This document shows positions 1 to 14,000 of a DNA stretch of 64,000 nucleotides, piece after piece (position 1 is the first letter of the stretch; the number at the start of each line of letters is the position of its first letter). The translations under genes were made by a program, and so were the position numbers. This stretch comes from Anagrus nilaparvatae (Eukaryota > Arthropoda > Insecta > Hymenoptera > Mymaridae): positions 248,001 through 312,000 of the forward strand of contig JAKSXM010000234.1 of the NCBI GenBank assembly GCA_022575985.1. The letters are read 5' to 3'. The notes beneath the pieces are model-generated. The model saw nothing but the letters and a program-made list of their open reading frames with translations. It did no database searches and was not told where the DNA came from.

Positions 1-881
1 TTAATTAAATTGTCAAATTGAGATGTATCATTCAAAAGATACCAAAATTACTATACCTTTGTAAAACTTCCCGCAGAATTCAAATTTTTGGTCAGATTTT
101 CATTTGGTCACGTGACTTAGCGGGAAATCAGCAAAATAAGTAACAAGTCAAAATTGAAAAAAACGAAAATCGGTATTACTCGCTTAAAACAAAAATTACT
201 CTCGGGAAATTTTTTTCAGGAAAATATACGCAATTTTTGAAGATTTTGAGAAAAAAAATTTTTTTTTTTAGCGGGAAACTTTTGAGTTATTTTCACTTAA
301 AGTTTAACACAAATTTGAATTTTCCCGCGAATCGTCATAGAGTAGGAAAAATCTGACCGAAAATTCGAATTTTTCATCAAATTTTACATCGAAAACCTAC
401 TTTTTTTTCTTTCTTTAACGTTTTTTAGAGCTTTTTTACGGGATTTTCAAAAATGGTGGCTGAGGAGAGAAATTCGACCAAAAAACTTTAAACCAGCATA
501 GCACCCTTCAAAATTTATAGAAAACCTTCAAATTCGGGGAATCATCTACTTTTAAGTTGTTTTATCGAAAAAAAAACCAAATTTCCTATTTTCGAGACCT
601 GGCATATCATTTTGTGCGTTTTATCCATGGAATTACCCACAGTTTATTTTTGAGTTTCTTACAATTATCTGCCAAAAAATTGCAAAAAAAATATATCGTA
701 CTTGAAGATTATTGTGTTCTTTACTTAAATTATAATATATTTATTCAATTTTAGTTAACAATACTTTTTAAATCATTAATAAAAAATCGTTCCCCATAAG
801 AACCCATGTAAAATACCTACATTGTTTTCCACCCAAATCACACATGTGTACTCTATAATAATAATTTAAATATTTTTTTTT

Positions 882-1675
882 AATTATAAAAAAATGAATA
901 ATTTTAGTTATTCAAGAATTGCGTTTTAAAAATATTAAATAAGTATAATTTAATATTAATTGTCTTTTTCTATTATTTTGTGCAAATAAAAATAATTTTT
1001 ACATTAAATATTTGCATTTCCATTTATTTATAATAATTCATTTATTATTGTTAATATTTATTTTTACCTACACATATTTAAAATTTCAAGAACAAAATTC
1101 TAACCTTTAAACGTCCAATTATTACTGACGTGGGCCCTTGTTTCGCAGATACTTATTTACTCATGCACGTCGATGAAATTTTCCAATGGGTATATTACGT
1201 TTTTTGGGGTCACTGAATAAGAATCTGATATACGCTTTTACTGGAGATGGTCCAGTTGCCTGTCAGTCACTTGTGTTTTTTTAGGTTGTTGAACACGAAT
1301 ATTATATATATTTTTACCTAAAATGCTCCAGTTGCCCACTATAGAAAGTGTCCAAAAATTCGCAGAAATTACCCAAAGTCTGTTGTTAATTCATAGAAAA
1401 TTTCAGCAGATTTACTTTAAATTCAATTTCCGAATTTTTAACTTTTAAATCCTAATTTAACAAGGAGCTACTAAGAACCAATTTTTTAAAAATTATAAAT
1501 AAATGATTAATTTCAGTTATTAAAGAATTGCGTTTTAAAAATATTAAATAAATATAATTTAATATTGATTGTCATTATCTTTTATTCTGTGCAAATAAAA
1601 GTAATTTTTACATGAAACATTTGCATTTCTGTTTATTTATAATAGTTCAGTCATTATCGTTAATTTTTATTTTTT
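882..1675. repeat. Direct repeat pair of about 190 bp
   Basis: Copy A spans about 882-1,075 and copy B about 1,491-1,675. Both contain the string GAATTGCGTTTTAAAAATAT and end in the same T-rich block. They differ by scattered substitutions, so the duplication is not very recent. The 415 bp between them are AT-rich and hold nothing recognisable. The function is unknown; it may be a decayed interspersed element present twice. Confidence 0.6.
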
Positions 1676-4600
1676 TAGTTACTTTTATTCAAAATATAAA
1701 AATAAATGAAAAAGAGTTTTATTTTTTTAAATTAAAATTCATTTACTTTTTTAAAAGTTAAATATTTGCTACACTTTGTAATTCATATATTAAGTCTTAT
1801 TAATTAAGCTTTACAAAGTTTGTATAGGTAGCTTTATTTGTCCTGAATCTATGATTCTAATTGTTTATTAATTGAATTGTTTAAAATCTCATGATATACA
1901 ACTTTTTTAGATTTTTGTAAATAATTCATATAAATTATCTGAAGTTTCGTGTAACTTTATAGTTTCAACTTCATACATATAAAAGTAAAGATTCATTCGT
2001 CCAAAAAATTAAAATAATAAGAATTAAAAAAAAAATAATGATAATAAATAAATAAAGCTTAAATGACAAGCATGCAAAAAGTAGTATTCACAATTTAAAA
2101 CCTAAAAAAAAACAAAAAAAATATATAAAAAAGCATTGTGGTCCAAAAGGAATGTGGATTAGGACAGCGACTTCGTTTCATTTATATTTATAATCAAGAA
2201 TGACAAATCTAATATAATCTCTAAAGATCACGCCTTGAGATGGCAAATACTAGCCGGTATATAAGGAAGAGGTGGATTAATAAAAAAAAGTATCATATTA
2301 TACTACAAAGTTTTAAAAATACACGGCGCTAGGGCCAACTCAATAAGAATTAAAGGCGTCAGGAAAGAATATAAAAAGAAAACAAAAAATAATGAGAAAA
2401 AAAAATTTAATTCGGGCCTATACGTGTAAGAAAGAGGCGTAAAAAGGACTCTCCGTAATGTAAGACACGAATATTCCCATTGAGAAACAGATACTATGTT
2501 ACTTGAATGTATCACCTTTTTTTTTGTAAAAAAAAATCAAGCGGCGCTTATACTAGGATCATTCTTACATATTTTCGAGTCTCACATTATATATATAAAA
2601 AAACTCGTAAAAAAAGGTTATTTTGGCGAGAGCATTTTTTTTACCTTCCTTCTTTTTGGCCCTTTTATGCAGAAACAAATACAGTAAACGTGAATACAAG
2701 AATTTTCAAATGATAAAAAGGAATGCGAAGATTTTATTTGATATTAACTCATAACCATTATATATTATATACATATTACTTCAGTAGTACAAGAAAATGT
2801 ATGCATTTATTTTCTCGCAAACGAAATGCGTTTATGAGAGTATATATACGCTATAAATAATGATTACTTTTATGTTTTATGTTCATGATATCTGTTTCTA
2901 AAAATATTATTAAAACTTTAATTTCATCAATTTAAACCAAATTTGCCCTTCAGAATTAATTGCTTCTGTGTCAATTGGTTTCTAGTTAAAGTACGGCGTG
3001 GGTGGGGGTGTTTGTATTGATTGTGGCCATTATCAGATTTGATCTACTCCAATTTTTTGAGTAACTGATCACGAAAATCGGGGTATTTTCTATGAGAAAT
3101 TGGGCGAAATTTAAATTTAAACTAGCCGAAACTGCCCCTAAAAGAGGTATTTTCGCTACACCCACTTTAGCTCTCTAAGATTTGGTCTAATATGGTTTTT
3201 TAGGTTTCTGATCACGAAAATTGAAGTATTTTTTAAAAAACATAATGTTCTGCTGCTAACAAACATCTCAAACAATCCTGAGTTTATTCTATCAATGCAA
3301 AATCAATTAATTTTCCTGTACTTTTTCTAGATTTATATTTTTTCTGCATTTGTAAAAAAAATGAAAAAGAAATAATTCAAAATTTTTTGTTTCCAAAAAG
3401 TTGTATATAGATTTTTAAAGATAAGATATAGTTTTGAATAAAAATTTCAGTGAATACGTAAAAATTAGTTCCAAAACAAATAATAAAAATAGATACTCTA
3501 AATACGATGTCTGTAAAATATATATTAATTTTAGTGCAAAAAGAATTAAAAATTTTTTTTACCGTCTAATACTGTTAGAAAATATTTTATAACTTTTCGA
3601 GGATACGTCCATTTTTAATAAAAATTTATCTGAGTATGTATAAGTTATTGCCAAATCAAGTAATATATCAATTGCGACCGTAAAATTTTATCATGTTTTT
3701 TAGATATTTCACTTTTTAACGAAATTTTCAAAAAATTTTATTTTTTCCAAAAATAGTAAAAATTGAACATCTTCAAAAGTACAAAAGCTGAGTCGCAAAA
3801 CTATTGCCTATGTCACTCGCGGACTTTTTTGCTTCGTTTTAGTACTAGTTTTACGTAAATTTATTTGGCGGATCTTTAGTTATAAAAGCCCAAAATTTGC
3901 ACACACAGACACAGAAATAAATTTTCAAATATATAGGGTAGTAAAATATAGAATAATAACATTTAAATTATTTAAATATAAGCTTTAAATGCACCTTTTT
4001 GTCACGAATTTATAAGCATCATAATCTAAAGCAATTTACTTTGAATTAAAATTTAAAGGATATGTTAATATTTTGTATATACAAGTATCATTTGTATTTA
4101 GATGTTTACATCCAATTGAAAAAATTGAATAAAATATATATAAAAGAAAAGATTTTTTTGTGTTTTATTTTTGACTTTTTATAAAGACATTTCCTTTCGA
4201 GAGAAGAATTAAAATTCTTAGTATAATATGGTTTAGGAAGTTATATTTATTGATATAATGACATTTATGGTATATTGTACTGTAAAACTTGTGGAAATAG
4301 TAATTTATAAAATATATTTTGTGTATACATTTTTTCTTTTATTCAAAAATTTAACTTTTTTTGTTGATGGAAGAATGGAACAATGATTTTTTGAGTTTAT
4401 ATTTATGTTTTTTAATGTGAAAATAAATGTGAGAAAATATTTAAAATAGAGTCAAATTGCTAATTCAGGAATTTTTAGGTATAGAAATTTAAATCAGGAG
4501 CTGAAACAATTAATCATTCTGCTTAGGTAAGTTTTGAAGATTAACTTTAGAGGTTAAGAGATCACTAAAAGGAATAGGGTATATGATTTTCTGTTTCTAA

Positions 4601-5668
4601 ACAAAATGAATATAAATCCATTTACAATTTTTTCTGATTGTTACCAGTTCAAATATCAGATCAAGGATCAAAGGTTAAAATCACTATTTAATTTTTTTCA
4701 GTTTTCAAAACTTTGCGCTTGCAAAGTTTTTGCAAAATAATAAAACAAAAATAAAAAATTTGGAAAACATCTAGCTAATTAAAATTAAAATTTGCTGCTG
4801 TATACATAAAAATCCAGTGAGAAATTTAATTTTACCGTAAACCAAAAACACCTTTTTTTAAGAATTATTAGTTTTTTATATTATATTTTATATTTCGAGA
4901 TGAGGAAATCTTCTAAGAATCATTCAGGAAATCGAACGTAATTCATATTATTGAATTTTTTATTGAATAGACTTAAATTTTACGCGTATAATCGTTAACA
5001 ATAGAACATGTTTTCGTAGTTTTAAATTTATTGATTTCTATTCATTTATTTTATATTAAATTATAAAATTTATAATAATAATAATCGATGCACAGAATAA
5101 TACATTTTTTAAGTATATTTTTATAAAATATAAATATTGCCATTGAAAAATAACGGTTGCAGTGTATTATAAATATATAATAAATATCAAAAACAAAATT
5201 ATCGAAAGTCTAGTGTTTGCCATTCACTTATAATCTTTATAAATGTTTTTAGATTACTTGGAAATTTTTATTTTTTTCCTGTTATTTATTATGTACTTTA
5301 TTTCTGAATCAATCTGGGAAAAATAGCACTGCTTGATTTAGTATTGTGTGCGGAGTAGACCCTTTCGATTGAGCTCGTATTTAATCTTTTAACCTCTAAT
5401 TTAGATGTTTTATGAAGGAAAGAAATATAAAAATAGTTTTTCATAGATTTTTAAAGGAATTTATAAAATCCGTTAATATTTTTTGTAAAATTAAACTTCC
5501 TGTTAAAGTGACATTTATGATTTTTCACAAAAAAAATTTGAAAACTAAGCTGAAAATAAAAAAAGATGCTTAGAGAAATAGCTGTAATTCATTTTTATTA
5601 GTTATTATTGAATTATATGATCAAATAAAAAATTTTGAAATAATCCAATATGAAGAAATCGAGATCAA

Positions 5669-5780
5669 GGGTGACTGTACCAATTAGTAACCAAAGTAGA
5701 ATCAAAGTTTCCCCTATTATTGACCACTCGTCTTCCATATAAATAACATAGTATTGGGCATTAATTGGTATAGTCACCCT
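5669..5780. mobile_element. Short TIR element (MITE-like)
   Basis: The ends are inverted repeats: GGGTGACTGTACCAATTA on the left and TAATTGGTATAGTCACCC on the right, with one or two mismatches. About 112 bp separates the outer ends. There is no coding capacity. The target duplication is not clear, so the superfamily is not assigned. Confidence 0.55.
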
Positions 5781-7076
5781 ATATAAAAACTGTAGAATCT
5801 TTTTATCTCAAAAATTGTAATTTTTGATGGTTTAATTTTTAGTTATCAAGCAAACCAAATATAGACAGTGTCCATTTTTTGTATTATTATATTGTATTAC
5901 ATTATTTAAATAAAAAACAAAAAATAAGCGATAAATGTCTTAAGCGATTTTCTTAATCTTGTAAAACGGAACTGACATGTCTACTATATTCAGGAACAAG
6001 TTCGAAGAAGTAAGTCTGTTTACGGAAAGGATATACTGGTTATTTCTTATTTTTTTTATTTTTAGTCGTATCATACTAAACTAGACATCAGAATATGGCT
6101 TGTCAAAAAAAAATGCAAACTTTTTTTAAAAATAATCTGCTATCTTTTTATTTTTATTTTTTATTCCTTTTTTTTTTTTGAAGATAAAATAAGAGAAAAT
6201 AATTAGAATAGACATCCGAATGAATTTGTAAACTTAAAAAGTTAGATAAGATTAAAAGGTGTATATATAAATAAATTTTTTGTTTTATTTTATGTATCAT
6301 TTATGATGTAATAATTAATTTACATAAAATGCAATTTTAAGATATTTTATAAATAAATTATAAAAAATTATTAATTTAAATTCAATTCAATTATTGAAAA
6401 TTTTAATTTATTACGCTATTTTTTTTTCTGATACGGAAATATTGCATTATTTTATTTAATATTATTTTTAAATACTATATCAAAAATAGTATTGGATCCA
6501 AAAATGTTTTTTTTTATTGTAATTTTGTGGTATTTAGGTGATGATTCATTACCTCTTTAATTTGGGTAATTTAGTAAAATATGTTCCTTGCAATCAAAAT
6601 CAAACAAATGGGACTTTTTTTGGAAAAAAAGACTTACATATATAAAATGGCTCTATTTTTATTGACTGTACTACCAATTACATTAATTATTGAAAGTATA
6701 AAATTAACGGTTTTTCCAAAATTTTCATTTTTAATGAAAAAAAAATATTTATTTAGCCTTGTAAGCTTGCGCTTTAAATAAGTTCTCTACTAGTCCACAA
6801 AACGGTTTCTGTTAGATGTATGTACTTTTTTCTAAAGTTTGTACAAGACTGCTTATATTTTATGATATAGGTAAGTTTTTCGGTACGCTGATTTCAAATT
6901 TTTACGTCCAGACCTCGAGAAATTAGACCTCCTATCGAAAAACTTCAATTTTGAAGGTTATTTTGACATATTTCAAATTAAAAGATATTAATATTGGTCA
7001 ATATGGAACACAAAAATAACAATATAATTATTGCTTTATATAAAATTGATGGAAAATTATCTTTATTGAGGATGGC

Positions 7077-7782
7077 TATACTTTACTGAGGATGGCTCGT
7101 ACTACTATACAGAGCCGAAATAAACCATTTCAATTCTTTTAGGTCAGTAATAAGACTGACAAATAATTTTCCATCAATTTTATATAAAGCAATAATTATA
7201 TTGTTATTTTTGTGTTCCATATTGACCAATATTAATATCTTTTAATTTAAATTTATGAAAGGAACGAATTAATAAAATATTATATTTTAATTTTTTGGCA
7301 TTGGGTCTAAAATATGCCAAGAATTACAGTTTTGTTTGTCTATTATATATATACTACTTTGTGTATAGTAAAATAGTCATACTTTTTCAGTAATTAAACT
7401 GTTATTTGACTAACTATACATAAATATAAGTATATATATTGTGTTGTACTACCTAAACACAGATGAACATATACTGTAATTTCTCTCGAAAGAGAAATGA
7501 TATACTAATGGTATATAAATGAGAATCATGAAAAGTTTAACATCTTGGTTTATCTAAAGAAGTATAGTAGTATACTTTACTGAGGATGGCTCGTACTACT
7601 ATACAGAGCCGAAATAAACCATTTAAATTCTTTTAGGTCAGTAATAAGACTGACAAATAATTTTCCATCAATTTTATATAAAGCAATAATTATATTGTTA
7701 TTTTTGTGTTCCATATTGACCAATATTAATATCTTTTAATTTAAATTTATGAAAGGAACGAATTAATAAAATATTATATTTT
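7077..7782. repeat. 212-bp direct duplication with an internal inverted repeat
   Basis: 7,077-7,288 and 7,571-7,782 are 212 bp each and differ at about one base (CATTTCAATTC against CATTTAAATTC), so this duplication is very young. In addition 6,978-7,061 is the inverted complement of 7,163-7,247. The same string ATTTTGACATATTTCA lies on both outer sides (about 6,962 and 7,781). This suggests a foldback-type insertion that was partly re-duplicated. A GGCTCGTACTACTATACAGAGCC-like hairpin starts each copy. No coding frame. Confidence 0.7.
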
Positions 7783-10002
7783 GACATATTTCATTAGAAA
7801 TTTTTTTAAATTTCTTCAAAATGATAGGAAATATATTTTTGAAGTATAAATAAGAATATTTAGGTTCTGTCTTCAAAAAAAATATTAATTATCATTTTGA
7901 GTACAATTAAAAATGTTTATTATGAAGTATGACAAAATAACCTTTTAAATTGACCAAAATTTATGATTTTTCGGTATTAGGAATAATTTTTCGTGGTCAG
8001 GACCCGAAAATTTGGAACCAGCGACCCCCAAAATTCTTAATTCAGTTATTCTTATGAGAATTAGATAAGTATCTTATGTAATTTGTAGAAAAACACAACA
8101 ACGGACCAAATGGCCGATAGTTGCCCACAAATGACAGGAGAACGTTTTTGGGGACCTAAATGTTTTTATTTAACTATTTCAAAAACTATTTTTCAAAATT
8201 TTAAGGACAATTATTAAAAAAGTTTCTTTTGAATATATCAAAATAGCCTTCCAAATCGACCGAACAATAGGCATTTTGGGTAATACAGCTAAATATTCGG
8301 GGTCGGGATTTAAAAATTTGAAATCAAAATACCTTTCTGAGAACCTTTCACTAACTTTAGAATAAAATTGCATGTACGTAATACTTTCGACTTCTGGACT
8401 ACACCGAAAATTATGTAAAAACTTTAAATATTATCAAAAACTAGAAAATGTACGGTATTACTTTTTATTTATTAAGAAAAATAAGTAAATAAATATTAAA
8501 TTTTATTTAATTGCGATTAAAAGATATGACATATATATAAATATACATATTCTTCTATAATAATAATTGGCAAATATTACGCAAAAAATTATTTTTTTTG
8601 ATGTACGATCTAATGCACTTTAATTCACAATAATATAAAATTTATATATTTTTTATTTAAATTCTTTTATTTTTAATTAAAAAATTTTTTTTTTGCTTTT
8701 AGTTTAATTATTTGTATATTTCTATATTATTTATGTACAAAGAAAAATATTTATTTATTTTTAAAAAAAAGTTACGTAAATATATTAATTTTTATAAATA
8801 ATGATCTATAAATTAACGTCATATTTTTCTAATTTTAATAAATTTCGTATTTTATTTGAATGTTAATTTAAATAAATGTGCCAATAATATTGGCAAGTAG
8901 CAGGGTAATTTAAAGTATTACTTTTGAAAACGTCATTATTTTCAAAACTTTTATTTTAACAACAAATTTTTTCCTTCTTCCTTTTATGCTTTTGTACATT
9001 CATTTTAATTATGGAATTTATGTCCTCGTACTCAAGTCTATAAAAAAAAAAATTATTCATACTTATTTTGGCTAATGTCTTAGGATTTTCAAATATCCTA
9101 ATGTGCAATATAATAACGAATTACAGAAATGTTTTGAATTAAACTTAATGTAAATGGAAATTAAACCACAAAATTTTTGAAATTGGCTTAGATAACTTAT
9201 ATGGGTTATGGTACATTGGAATTATGGCATGATGGAATTATAACATGATAGCAAAAAAAAGAGTAAGTATCAAGTAAAATTTTTCTGAAATATAAGTAAC
9301 TTCAATATACAAGTTATTTGAGATTTTAATTCCAAAAATCTAGATCCAGAATTAAAACTTTAAATAAAATATTTAACATTTCTTATTTGTTTATTAGGAA
9401 ATAAAAATTTTATTTTTATTTCTTATAAAATTATTACCGTATAATAATTATTTTAATGTATATACAAAAAATTTATAACTCAAGATTCAGTTGCATGCAA
9501 CACAACTGTAAAAAGTATATGCTAAAGCAATAAAAAATCATGTTTAGGACCTTTTATCATATTCTATGTTACACTTGTAAAGAATAAATGTAATTCATAG
9601 ATTGTAAATTCGAAATCAATCAATATTGAAATAAACATTAATGAAACTAACGAAACAATCTGAAAGTATTAAGATAATTATTGAGCAAAATTTATAATGA
9701 GTAATAATACTATTTAATTTATTGTAAACCACTGTTAGTGGTTAGAACTTGATATTTATAATCATAGAAAATTATTTTACTTGCGAGAAAAAAAAATTTA
9801 ATACCAGCTGTGCGCTTATACTTGTGATTATTACGAAAAATTAATATTAAAATAATTATTAACATTAAATTAAAGTATGTATAAAATTCATTATTATTTT
9901 TGAATTTTTATATAAACACGAAAAATTGCTCAAAAAAATAAATTAATTAAAAATTCATTACGTGCAACATGACACATTTTCAATAATTTCTTTTTTTTCC
10001 AG

Positions 10003-10106
10003 CAGAAGACGATGAAGAAGAAGAAACAAATAATGTAATCGAGCCACACAAAGAATCGAAACAGTTAAGGAAAGAACAACCGAATATACTTAACGTACTA
10101 CCATAA
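10003..10106 (+). CDS. Likely last coding exon of an unidentified host gene
   Basis: A pyrimidine tract and AG acceptor at 10,001-10,002 are followed by an open frame of 34 codons plus a split first codon, ending in TAA at 10,104-10,106. The peptide opens with an acidic run (EDDEEEE), then a basic, Gln-rich stretch (KESKQLRKEQ), and ends NILNVLP. An AATAAA signal lies at 10,153-10,158, about 47 bp after the stop, as expected for a 3' end. The acceptor is a tandem CAGCAG, so a second acceptor 3 nt downstream could add or remove one codon. Upstream exons must lie left of 10,000, probably outside the window. I do not recognise the protein. The judgement rests on the splice site, codon texture unlike the surrounding AT-rich DNA, and the polyA signal. 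Confidence 0.55.
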
Positions 10107-10152
10107 TTATTTAAATCAAAATTCTCAAATAATTCCGAAAAACATTCCAATG

Positions 10153-10158
10153 AATAAA
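10153..10158 (+). terminator. Polyadenylation signal AATAAA
   Basis: Canonical hexamer 47 bp beyond the TAA of the exon at 10,003-10,106. Such hexamers are frequent by chance in this AT-rich DNA, so the position relative to the stop carries the weight. Confidence 0.45.
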
Positions 10159-10167
10159 CATATAAAG

Positions 10168-10272
10168 CTTTTCGGGCTGGTCACGTGATAGGAAAAAATA
10201 ACATGTATTAGATGGGGACTGTCCTCGGGTACCCCATACTTAAAGCATTGTCACGTTATCAGCCCGAAAACC
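10168..10272. mobile_element. Short inverted-repeat element
   Basis: TTTTCGGGCTGGTCACGTGA on the left pairs imperfectly with GTCACGTTATCAGCCCGAAA on the right. The ~60-bp centre contains a GGGGAC...GTACCCC mini-dyad. It is non-coding and lies just after the polyA signal of the exon at 10,003. Confidence 0.5.
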
Positions 10273-10285
10273 CTTATTGAAGTTT

Positions 10286-11073
10286 TACTCCAGTCAAAAT
10301 ATGGGTTTGGTTGTATTTTCACTGGCGAACACGAGATTTTCTCTACTATAAGTTTTTTGGGTCGCTGAACACGAAAATCAGGGTCATTTCGTAAAGAAAT
10401 GGGGTCTTCACCCTTAAATTTACAAAAACTACCCCCAAAAGCTATATTCGCACTTTGAGCATCCAGAATGTGCCCTTATAGGTTTGTTGAGTCGCTGATC
10501 GCTGAGAATTTCGACTTCTTTTTCTTGAATATTGATAATTTATGAAAAAGAAGTAAAAATTCTGGATTAGCGGCCCAAAAAACCTATAGCATATCCTGGA
10601 TGCTAAAAATACGAAAATAGCAAAAACACCCCATTTTCGGGGGTAGTTTTAGGCAATTTAGGGGTGAAATTTTAATTATTTATGAAAAAGAACTCAAAAT
10701 TCTTGATTAGCGACCCAAAAAACATGTTTGGGCATATCCTGGATGCTAAAAGTACGAAAATAGCAAAAACACCCCTGTTAGGGATAGTTTAGCTATTTTA
10801 AGGGTGAAATATTGATTATTCATGAAAAAGAAGTCGAAATTCTTGATCAGCGACCCAAAAAATCCGTATAGTGCAAATCTGAGCGCTCAAAGTGCGAATA
10901 TGTTAAAAAAAAACCCCTTTTTGGTGGTAGTTTTTGCAAATTTAATGGTGAAGCTCCCATTTCTTTACCAAATGACCCCGATTTTCGTGTTCAGCGACTC
11001 AAAAAACTTATAGTAGAGAAAATCTCGTGTTTGCCAGTGAAAATACAACCAAACCCGTATTTTGACTGGAGTA
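10286..11073. mobile_element. Palindromic element with three internal 139-bp tandem units
   Basis: The outer ends are inverted copies (TACTCCAGTCAAAATA on the left, TATTTTGACTGGAGTA on the right), and homology continues inward for about 250 bp, centred near 10,680. The interior holds three tandem copies of a ~139-bp unit starting near 10,540, 10,679 and 10,818. Each carries TATGAAAAAGAA, then AGCGACCCAAAAAAC, then CACCCC and GGTAGTTTT. The same module family recurs at 23,985-24,425 and 61,627-62,060. There is no protein-coding potential; the open frame at 10,822-11,013 is repeat sequence. Target duplication not identified. Confidence 0.7.
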
Positions 11074-14000
11074 TTAAGGAGAAATTAAAACAAAATAAGG
11101 CTCCGGCGTTTTAGATTTAAAAAAATTTTTCGTTAAGTTATTTTTTGAGAAAGCACGCAAAGGCCCTTATTAAATAATACGAAAAGTGTCTTCTAAAATT
11201 AAAATTCAAAAAAAATATAAATATGATTATAAAATAAAAAAAAAATTAAACAATTACAAACATGCCATAGAACGTGATCACATGGTAAAATTTATGGTAG
11301 ATTTAAAATAGATGTATGATAGGTTAAGAAAAAGATACTATTCAACTGTACATCTAAATTGACATATACAATGGTGGAATTTATTATATATAAGCATATA
11401 AAACAAACGTGAAAATAATTTGAAATATTAAAATTAATATTATCAAAGAGAACCTTCTATTTATAATCTTAAAAAGTCATTTCACTTGCGAGAAAAAAAG
11501 AAAATCAAAGATGTACTGTTTTACTCTCACGTATCTTTGATTATATTACCTAAAAAAATTAATTTAAATAAAAAATTATAATTTTTTATTTATTCCTTTT
11601 CTTACAAGCAAATAAAATATTGAAATTTCATTAGTAACCATTATTATTTAATGGCATATTATTAAAATGTGATAATAAAAAAAAAATTAATATTCAAATA
11701 AGTTTTAACATATAATTAAAGTATTTTAATAATTTTCTTTATGATTTTTTAAATTCGTACATTAAAAAATATAATAACACAAAAGAATAAATTTATATAC
11801 AAAAGAATTAACATATTATTACGGCGCTTTCTGGCGCTATAAGTCTCATTTCTCTTTTGAAAAAAAAAAATTATTAAAATGTCTTTTTAAATATTATAAT
11901 ATTAAGATATTTTAAAATAATAAATTTTGCTAAAAAGAAATAAAATAAAAAATGATGTTTAATTAATTCACACATTATGTTTTTTAAACGTCCTTTACAT
12001 CAATACATTTCACGTTAACACTTTTATCTTTTTAGTATCAAAAAAAAAATTTTTACGTGTTACTCATCTGTCAAAAAATACCTTGACTAATTTATAATTA
12101 AAGACTTTAAGAATGATTATAATACGACATGTCTTTATAATAAAAATATTTTTTTTTTATTTTTTCATTTATAAAAATTAAGTTAAAAGATTATAATATT
12201 TATTTTTTATATTCATCACTTTTTTTTAAAATTACAAATTTCATGTTTTTTTTTTTTGGGCAGACTTTTAATATAAAGAAGTATATGAACAATTATCTTG
12301 GATTTTGTTTATTTCGCTAATTTTTAATTCTTTGAATCCAACTTTCAATATCCGCAATTTAAAGTTGATTCTAACAAATAGCTCTGAAATCGAAATCGAA
12401 AAAAAAAAATTACTAAAATTTCATCCAGCTAAAAGTTTATTTAATTACCCTGAATCTATAACTCAAAAATACCCAGTTTTATATCTCAAGTAAAATCTTA
12501 GAAAATTAATTTTCAACATCAAATTTTCTGGCTCCAACTAAAATGTAAAATATGCAATAAAATGAATTCACACGATCGGTTCGGTGCAAATAAAAAATAA
12601 AGAGTAATTGTAAACTGTTCATATATATTTTATATATGTCTGAAAACACAGACAAATATTATCAAGTCAACCTTGCTAATACGGAACTGCTCGCGGTGAA
12701 TTTATATATATAAATATGCGTGTGTACTATATTTATATAAATGTATTATCTTGATCGTCTCGCGTGCTGACGTATTATAGGCCATACTTGATAAACTGCT
12801 CGTGATGTCTCACGGGCCATATTGACCTTAAGGTTTAATTTAAGGCGCGCACGACTCTTTTTTATCTGCTTTGTTTTTATATATTTTTACTTTTCATTTT
12901 TTTTTTTTTTTTTAATTTTTTTATTTTTGCAAATAAACGCTTCTATATATGTACTTGAATACTTGTATGCACATTTTTCTTCGAACCACGCGCCTACATA
13001 AAATATGTTCATATTATATGTAAAATTTTATTTTACTTAAAAAAGTATGTTTTTTAATAAATTATATCGATTTAGAAAACAATAATTTTTTTGCAGTTGG
13101 ATTTCATTTTGCAACCGACAGAAAAATAATTAGTGCCATTTTTAGCCCATAGATCGTTTTTTTTAGCAACATAACTAAAATTTCTAAGGCTCTAAAATTT
13201 TCAATGTTTTGGTTATAAAAGAATCGGTCCCTTTAGTGACTAAATAACTCATCATTCATATTATTTATCATCTATTATGATTTGTATTTTACTATAAAAC
13301 CAGCATAAAATTATGTAAAAAATATGCTATACGAAGCCTTTTTATAAAATAACACTCATCTGAAATTCCTATATGTCATCTAAAATATAGACTAATATGA
13401 ATAAAAAAGCGTGTTATTTTACACGTTAAAAAATTTTTTTTCCTTATTTTATGGTATATGGATAGAAATATTAATTTATCAATCAAACTCTACTTATAAC
13501 TATTATTTAAAAACTATTTTTGCTATAATGAAAATCTGGAATTTATTTATTTTAGGTTTTGATAAAAAATCAGTAAATAAAATTTATGTTTAAATATAAT
13601 AAGATCTAAGCTGGATACAAGATTCAAAAAAATGAAATATTTTTACAAAAAAGGATTCCTTTTCGAACTAATTGAATTTTTTTTTTTCGAATATAGAAAA
13701 ACTTAAAATTATACGTATTATTGCTGCAAATAGATATTTTTTCTCAGTATATATGTAATTACTTATATATGTTATATATTATTTTTTTCATGACCTAATT
13801 ACTTTTAGTATTTTGGTGTTTGGATATTTTACTTATTTCAAAAGTAAAATTACTTATGTTTTGACCAGGAACAGAAATATTTAAGAATAGATTTTCCAAA
13901 ACTAATTTTTTCAAAATTAGGCAAAAATTTTAAAATTTTCCGTACGAACGGCTAAAAATTTTTTAAAAGAGCCAATTTATCCATATATAAGTATGAGAAT

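Larger units (their letters stand above)
1..9990. other. AT-rich non-coding stretch with scattered repeats
   Basis: No convincing exon was found here. The short open frames are low-complexity Lys/Phe/Ile/Asn-rich shadows without family resemblance. The stretch holds a direct repeat (882-1,675), fragments of the AGCGACCCAAAAAAC-type repeat family (around 1,230-1,330, 3,050-3,250 and 7,980-8,030), a short TIR element (5,669-5,780) and a recent local duplication (7,077-7,782). It lies upstream of the likely last exon at 10,003, so part of it is probably intron of that gene. Missed small exons are possible. Confidence 0.6.

Noticed and set aside
13411..13593. 60-codon Phe/Ile/Tyr-rich frame that looked like a membrane segment
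   Set aside because: Composition is what AT-rich random DNA gives; no splice sites or homology to the OR exons.
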